5,905 bases of DNA. It comes from Verrucomicrobiota bacterium (GTDB taxonomy: Bacteria > Verrucomicrobiota > Verrucomicrobiae > Chthoniobacterales > UBA10450). The position numbers and the translations under genes are program-made. The DNA is taken from positions 1 to 5,905 of the forward strand of contig VBQB01000295.1 in the NCBI GenBank assembly GCA_005887855.1, read 5' to 3'. The notes beneath the pieces are model-generated. The model made no database searches. It was not told where the DNA came from and saw only the letters and a program-made list of their open reading frames with translations. This document shows, piece after piece, positions 5,616 to 5,905 of the stretch. Position 1 is the stretch's first letter; the number at the start of each line of letters is the position of its first letter.

Positions 5616-5905
5616 ATGAACTTTGCTGTGCGAAAGCGGCGGGCGCCTAACATTATCATCGTCTCGCTGGTGGATATTCTCATCATTCTGCTGATCTTTT
5701 TTGTCGTCTCGACGACGTTTAAGAAAGACCAACCGGAAGTTCAGATTAATCTGCCAGAATCGAAAACGGCGACGAAGCTGCCGTCCGAACTCGAGCACGC
5801 AATCGTCAGTGTCGATCAAAACGATGAGATCAAATTGGACGGGCGGGCGGTAGACGTAGATAAGCTGGAAACCGCGGTGCACGGTTTACCCGAGGCTCGC
5901 AAATC
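5616..5905 (+). CDS. exbD: ExbD/TolR-family protein, N-terminal part (3' truncated)
   Basis: The frame opens at ATG 5616 and runs off the right edge after 96 residues. ExbD proteins are usually about 140 residues, so roughly two thirds is present. The product starts with a basic cytoplasmic stretch (VRKRRAP, 5-11), followed by one membrane helix at about 13-33 with the sequence SLVDILIILLIFF. Asp20 in that helix is the conserved proton-carrying aspartate (Asp25 in E. coli ExbD). After it, QINLPES (about 43-49) begins the periplasmic domain, as in the family, and the repeating polar strands VSVDQNDEIKLDGR (about 64-77) fit the ExbD/TolR fold. It follows exbB by 22 bases on the same strand, giving the order tonB-exbB-exbD. 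No Shine-Dalgarno motif is seen at a usable distance. Confidence 0.92.
   Translation, partial: MNFAVRKRRAPNIIIVSLVDILIILLIFFVVSTTFKKDQPEVQINLPESKTATKLPSELEHAIVSVDQNDEIKLDGRAVDVDKLETAVHGLPEARK

Overview
The window looks like a piece of a moderately GC-rich chromosome from an environmental bacterium. The best guess is Verrucomicrobiota (soil Chthoniobacter/Udaeobacter type), with Acidobacteriota as an alternative. This rests on weak signs: short hairpin-forming intergenic repeats, start codons without Shine-Dalgarno sequences, and the style of the TonB-like protein. No rRNA or other phylogenetic marker is present, so the assignment is inference. No tRNA, CRISPR array, transposase or phage gene was seen.

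Layout. Positions 1-537 (+) hold the C-terminal part of an unrecognised membrane protein that continues off the left edge. Positions 656-2676 (-) hold two genes on the same strand: a sodium:solute symporter (1072-2676), then a 7Fe-type ferredoxin (656-976) 95 bases downstream. Positions 2677-2852 are a divergent intergenic region containing a compact composite inverted-repeat element that ends at the start of the next gene. Positions 2853-3725 (+) encode an 8-oxoguanine DNA glycosylase of the OGG1/HhH-GPD type, closed by a terminator-like hairpin. Positions 3726-3887 carry three hairpins in a row and a possible promoter. Positions 3888-5905 (+) are an energy-transduction operon, tonB-exbB-exbD, whose last gene runs off the right edge.

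How the genes work together. TonB-like protein, ExbB and ExbD form one inner-membrane complex. ExbB/ExbD use the proton gradient, and TonB carries the energy through the periplasm to outer-membrane partners. The stop codon of tonB overlaps the start of exbB by one base, which supports translational coupling. The glycosylase acts alone in base-excision repair. The ferredoxin and symporter have no evident functional link beyond shared orientation.

I did not find a convincing undescribed system. The points most worth a second look are the inverted-repeat element at the ogg start, the triple hairpin after ogg, replacement of the opposite-base recognition residues in OGG, a Thr-to-Ala change in the ExbB channel helix, and the absence of Shine-Dalgarno motifs before all six visible starts.
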